From Culex pipiens pallens (Eukaryota; Arthropoda; Insecta; Diptera; Culicidae): DNA of 64,000 bases. Both the position numbers and the translations under genes were made by a program. Positions 62,864 through 64,000 of the stretch are shown in pieces. The stretch covers positions 11,899,605 to 11,963,604 of the forward strand of contig NC_068937.1 of assembly GCF_016801865.2 (NCBI RefSeq). Direction: 5' to 3'. Each line of letters begins with the position of its first letter. The stretch's first letter is position 1. Below the pieces are notes generated by a model. The model searched no databases, had not been told where the DNA came from, and saw nothing but the letters and a program-made list of their open reading frames with translations.

Positions 62864-64000
62864 GTTTTTTGAAACTGCTAACTTCAAATAGCTGTATTTT
62901 GGTAATGATACAACCAAATGTCTTCAAATTTGTTTTGTCAATAGATGAAAATGTGTATTTTAATTCCCTGAAAACAGATTTTGAAAAAAGTTTAAGTGTG
63001 TGCTCAAACCAACCTCTAACATTTTTGCCGATTTACATGTATGTAACCCCTTAAGAAAAAATGAGTGAATTTAATTTGAAAATTGTACAAAATATGACAA
63101 AATTATTCAAGAGTTGAAACATAATTTTCAAACAAGTATACTTGGGATTCTCGAGTTTTCCCGATTTTTTGCGGATTTTGGCGAATTTCCGACTTTTTCC
63201 CGACTTTCCCAATTTCCCGACTTGAGTGGCCACCCTGTAATTTTCAAAACCTATCGAAAAATAGCAAAATTTTAATTGCAAAACATAGCTTCAATATTTG
63301 AACGACAAAAAAATGCTTAAAAATGCATTTTACACAAGTTCTACTGTTTTGCAATCATTATTTATTAAAATATCTAAGCATTGAAGAAAACAAATTTCTC
63401 GAAAAAAAAACTTTTTCTGGTCCTGTACATAGGAATTTTACAAACGAAACCAAACATGCTAAATATGGTTAGGCCATTAGAAATTTTGTTTCAACTTCCC
63501 TTAAAAATTGTGGGAGAAAAAAAATGTCATTGAAAAACTTGTAAAATCGATTGTAAACTATTCAGAATTTTATAAATCTTTTTTGATTCAATTTAAAAAA
63601 AAATCATAAATTCAATGATATTTTGCAAATTTTTGTTAGTAGCACCCAGTTTGTGAAACCGTTCGCCTAAAATTTGTTAAAATCAGATTTTAAATTTAGT
63701 GTTTATATTAATTTTGCCGAAAAAGTTTGAAAAAAATGCTGGCACCAAGGCTTAAACATAATATTTATTACTCTTTTTACAACAATGCTAGGAAGATTTT
63801 TTAAGAAGAGAGAACTCTTCATAATATTGATTATTACCTTCATGTGAATATTCGAGATATCTTGAATATTTTAAAAAGGGATTTTGGATCGATTTGGTGT
63901 CTTCGGCTAAGTTGTAGGTAACTATTGAGACTTTTTTTTAGAAGACAAAAAAGTAATCTTTTGCGATGGAAAAATCTAGGACCGGGTTTATACTTTTTTG
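62864..64000. other. AT-rich intergenic stretch to window end, no gene seen
   Basis: A hAT-like right end TTGAGTGGCCACCCTG finishes at 63237. The rest is AT-rich without features. Confidence 0.45.

Overview
The window reads as dipteran, most likely mosquito (Culex-like), genomic DNA. It is AT-rich, with short spliced genes having small GT-AG introns, a Jockey-clade retrotransposon, many MITEs with clear target-site duplications (TSDs), tRNA-derived retroposons, and very long arrays of 7-9 bp units. The species assignment is inference; nothing in the sequence names it.

Layout. 1-3000: minus-strand Jockey-type non-LTR retrotransposon with intact ORF1 and an open ORF2 that leaves the window on the left. 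3.0-13.5 kb: no firm gene, but several dated insertions, including a tRNA-headed retroposon, a TIR element carrying a tRNA-like module, two small MITEs, a 679-bp foldback with 9-bp TSD and a hAT MITE. 13.9-22.3 kb: one plus-strand gene for a 126-residue four-transmembrane protein in three exons. Its 7.4-kb first intron holds about 3 kb of 9-mer and 7-mer arrays. 22.3-30.2 kb: A-rich degenerate repeat with a ~545-bp tandem duplication, an unassigned GC-richer island, a second copy of the tRNA-module element and a 1375-bp hAT element with perfect 8-bp TSD.

30.2-46.2 kb is the gene-rich core: a cluster of F-box/leucine-rich-repeat genes. It has four intact genes (308, 325, 322 and 517 residues), one gene split by a 2186-bp hAT insertion (308 residues without the insert), one solo F-box exon and one internally deleted pseudogene. 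Two tiny paralogous secreted-peptide genes (56 residues each, same three-exon structure) lie among them. All F-box genes share a phase-0 intron inside the F-box directly after the LPxE/LPDD motif. Copies of one ~200-bp repeat family sit in the spacers between cluster genes. The F-box proteins would act as substrate receptors of SCF ubiquitin ligases; their targets are unknown.

46.2-64 kb: no gene I can support. It holds a 739-bp MITE, a 1.4-kb 9-mer array followed by 8-mer arrays, nested poly-G/poly-C MITEs, a mariner-like and a pogo-like MITE, a tRNA-derived SINE and long AT-rich DNA.

The most unusual items are the two unrelated TIR elements that each enclose a tRNA-like Pol III module followed by a T-run, the precise hAT disruption of an F-box gene with a second transposon nested in the first, a 59-bp mini-transposon with its empty site preserved next door, and the extreme 9-mer arrays. 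All gene models are read by eye from splice signals and paralogue comparison; none has transcript support here.
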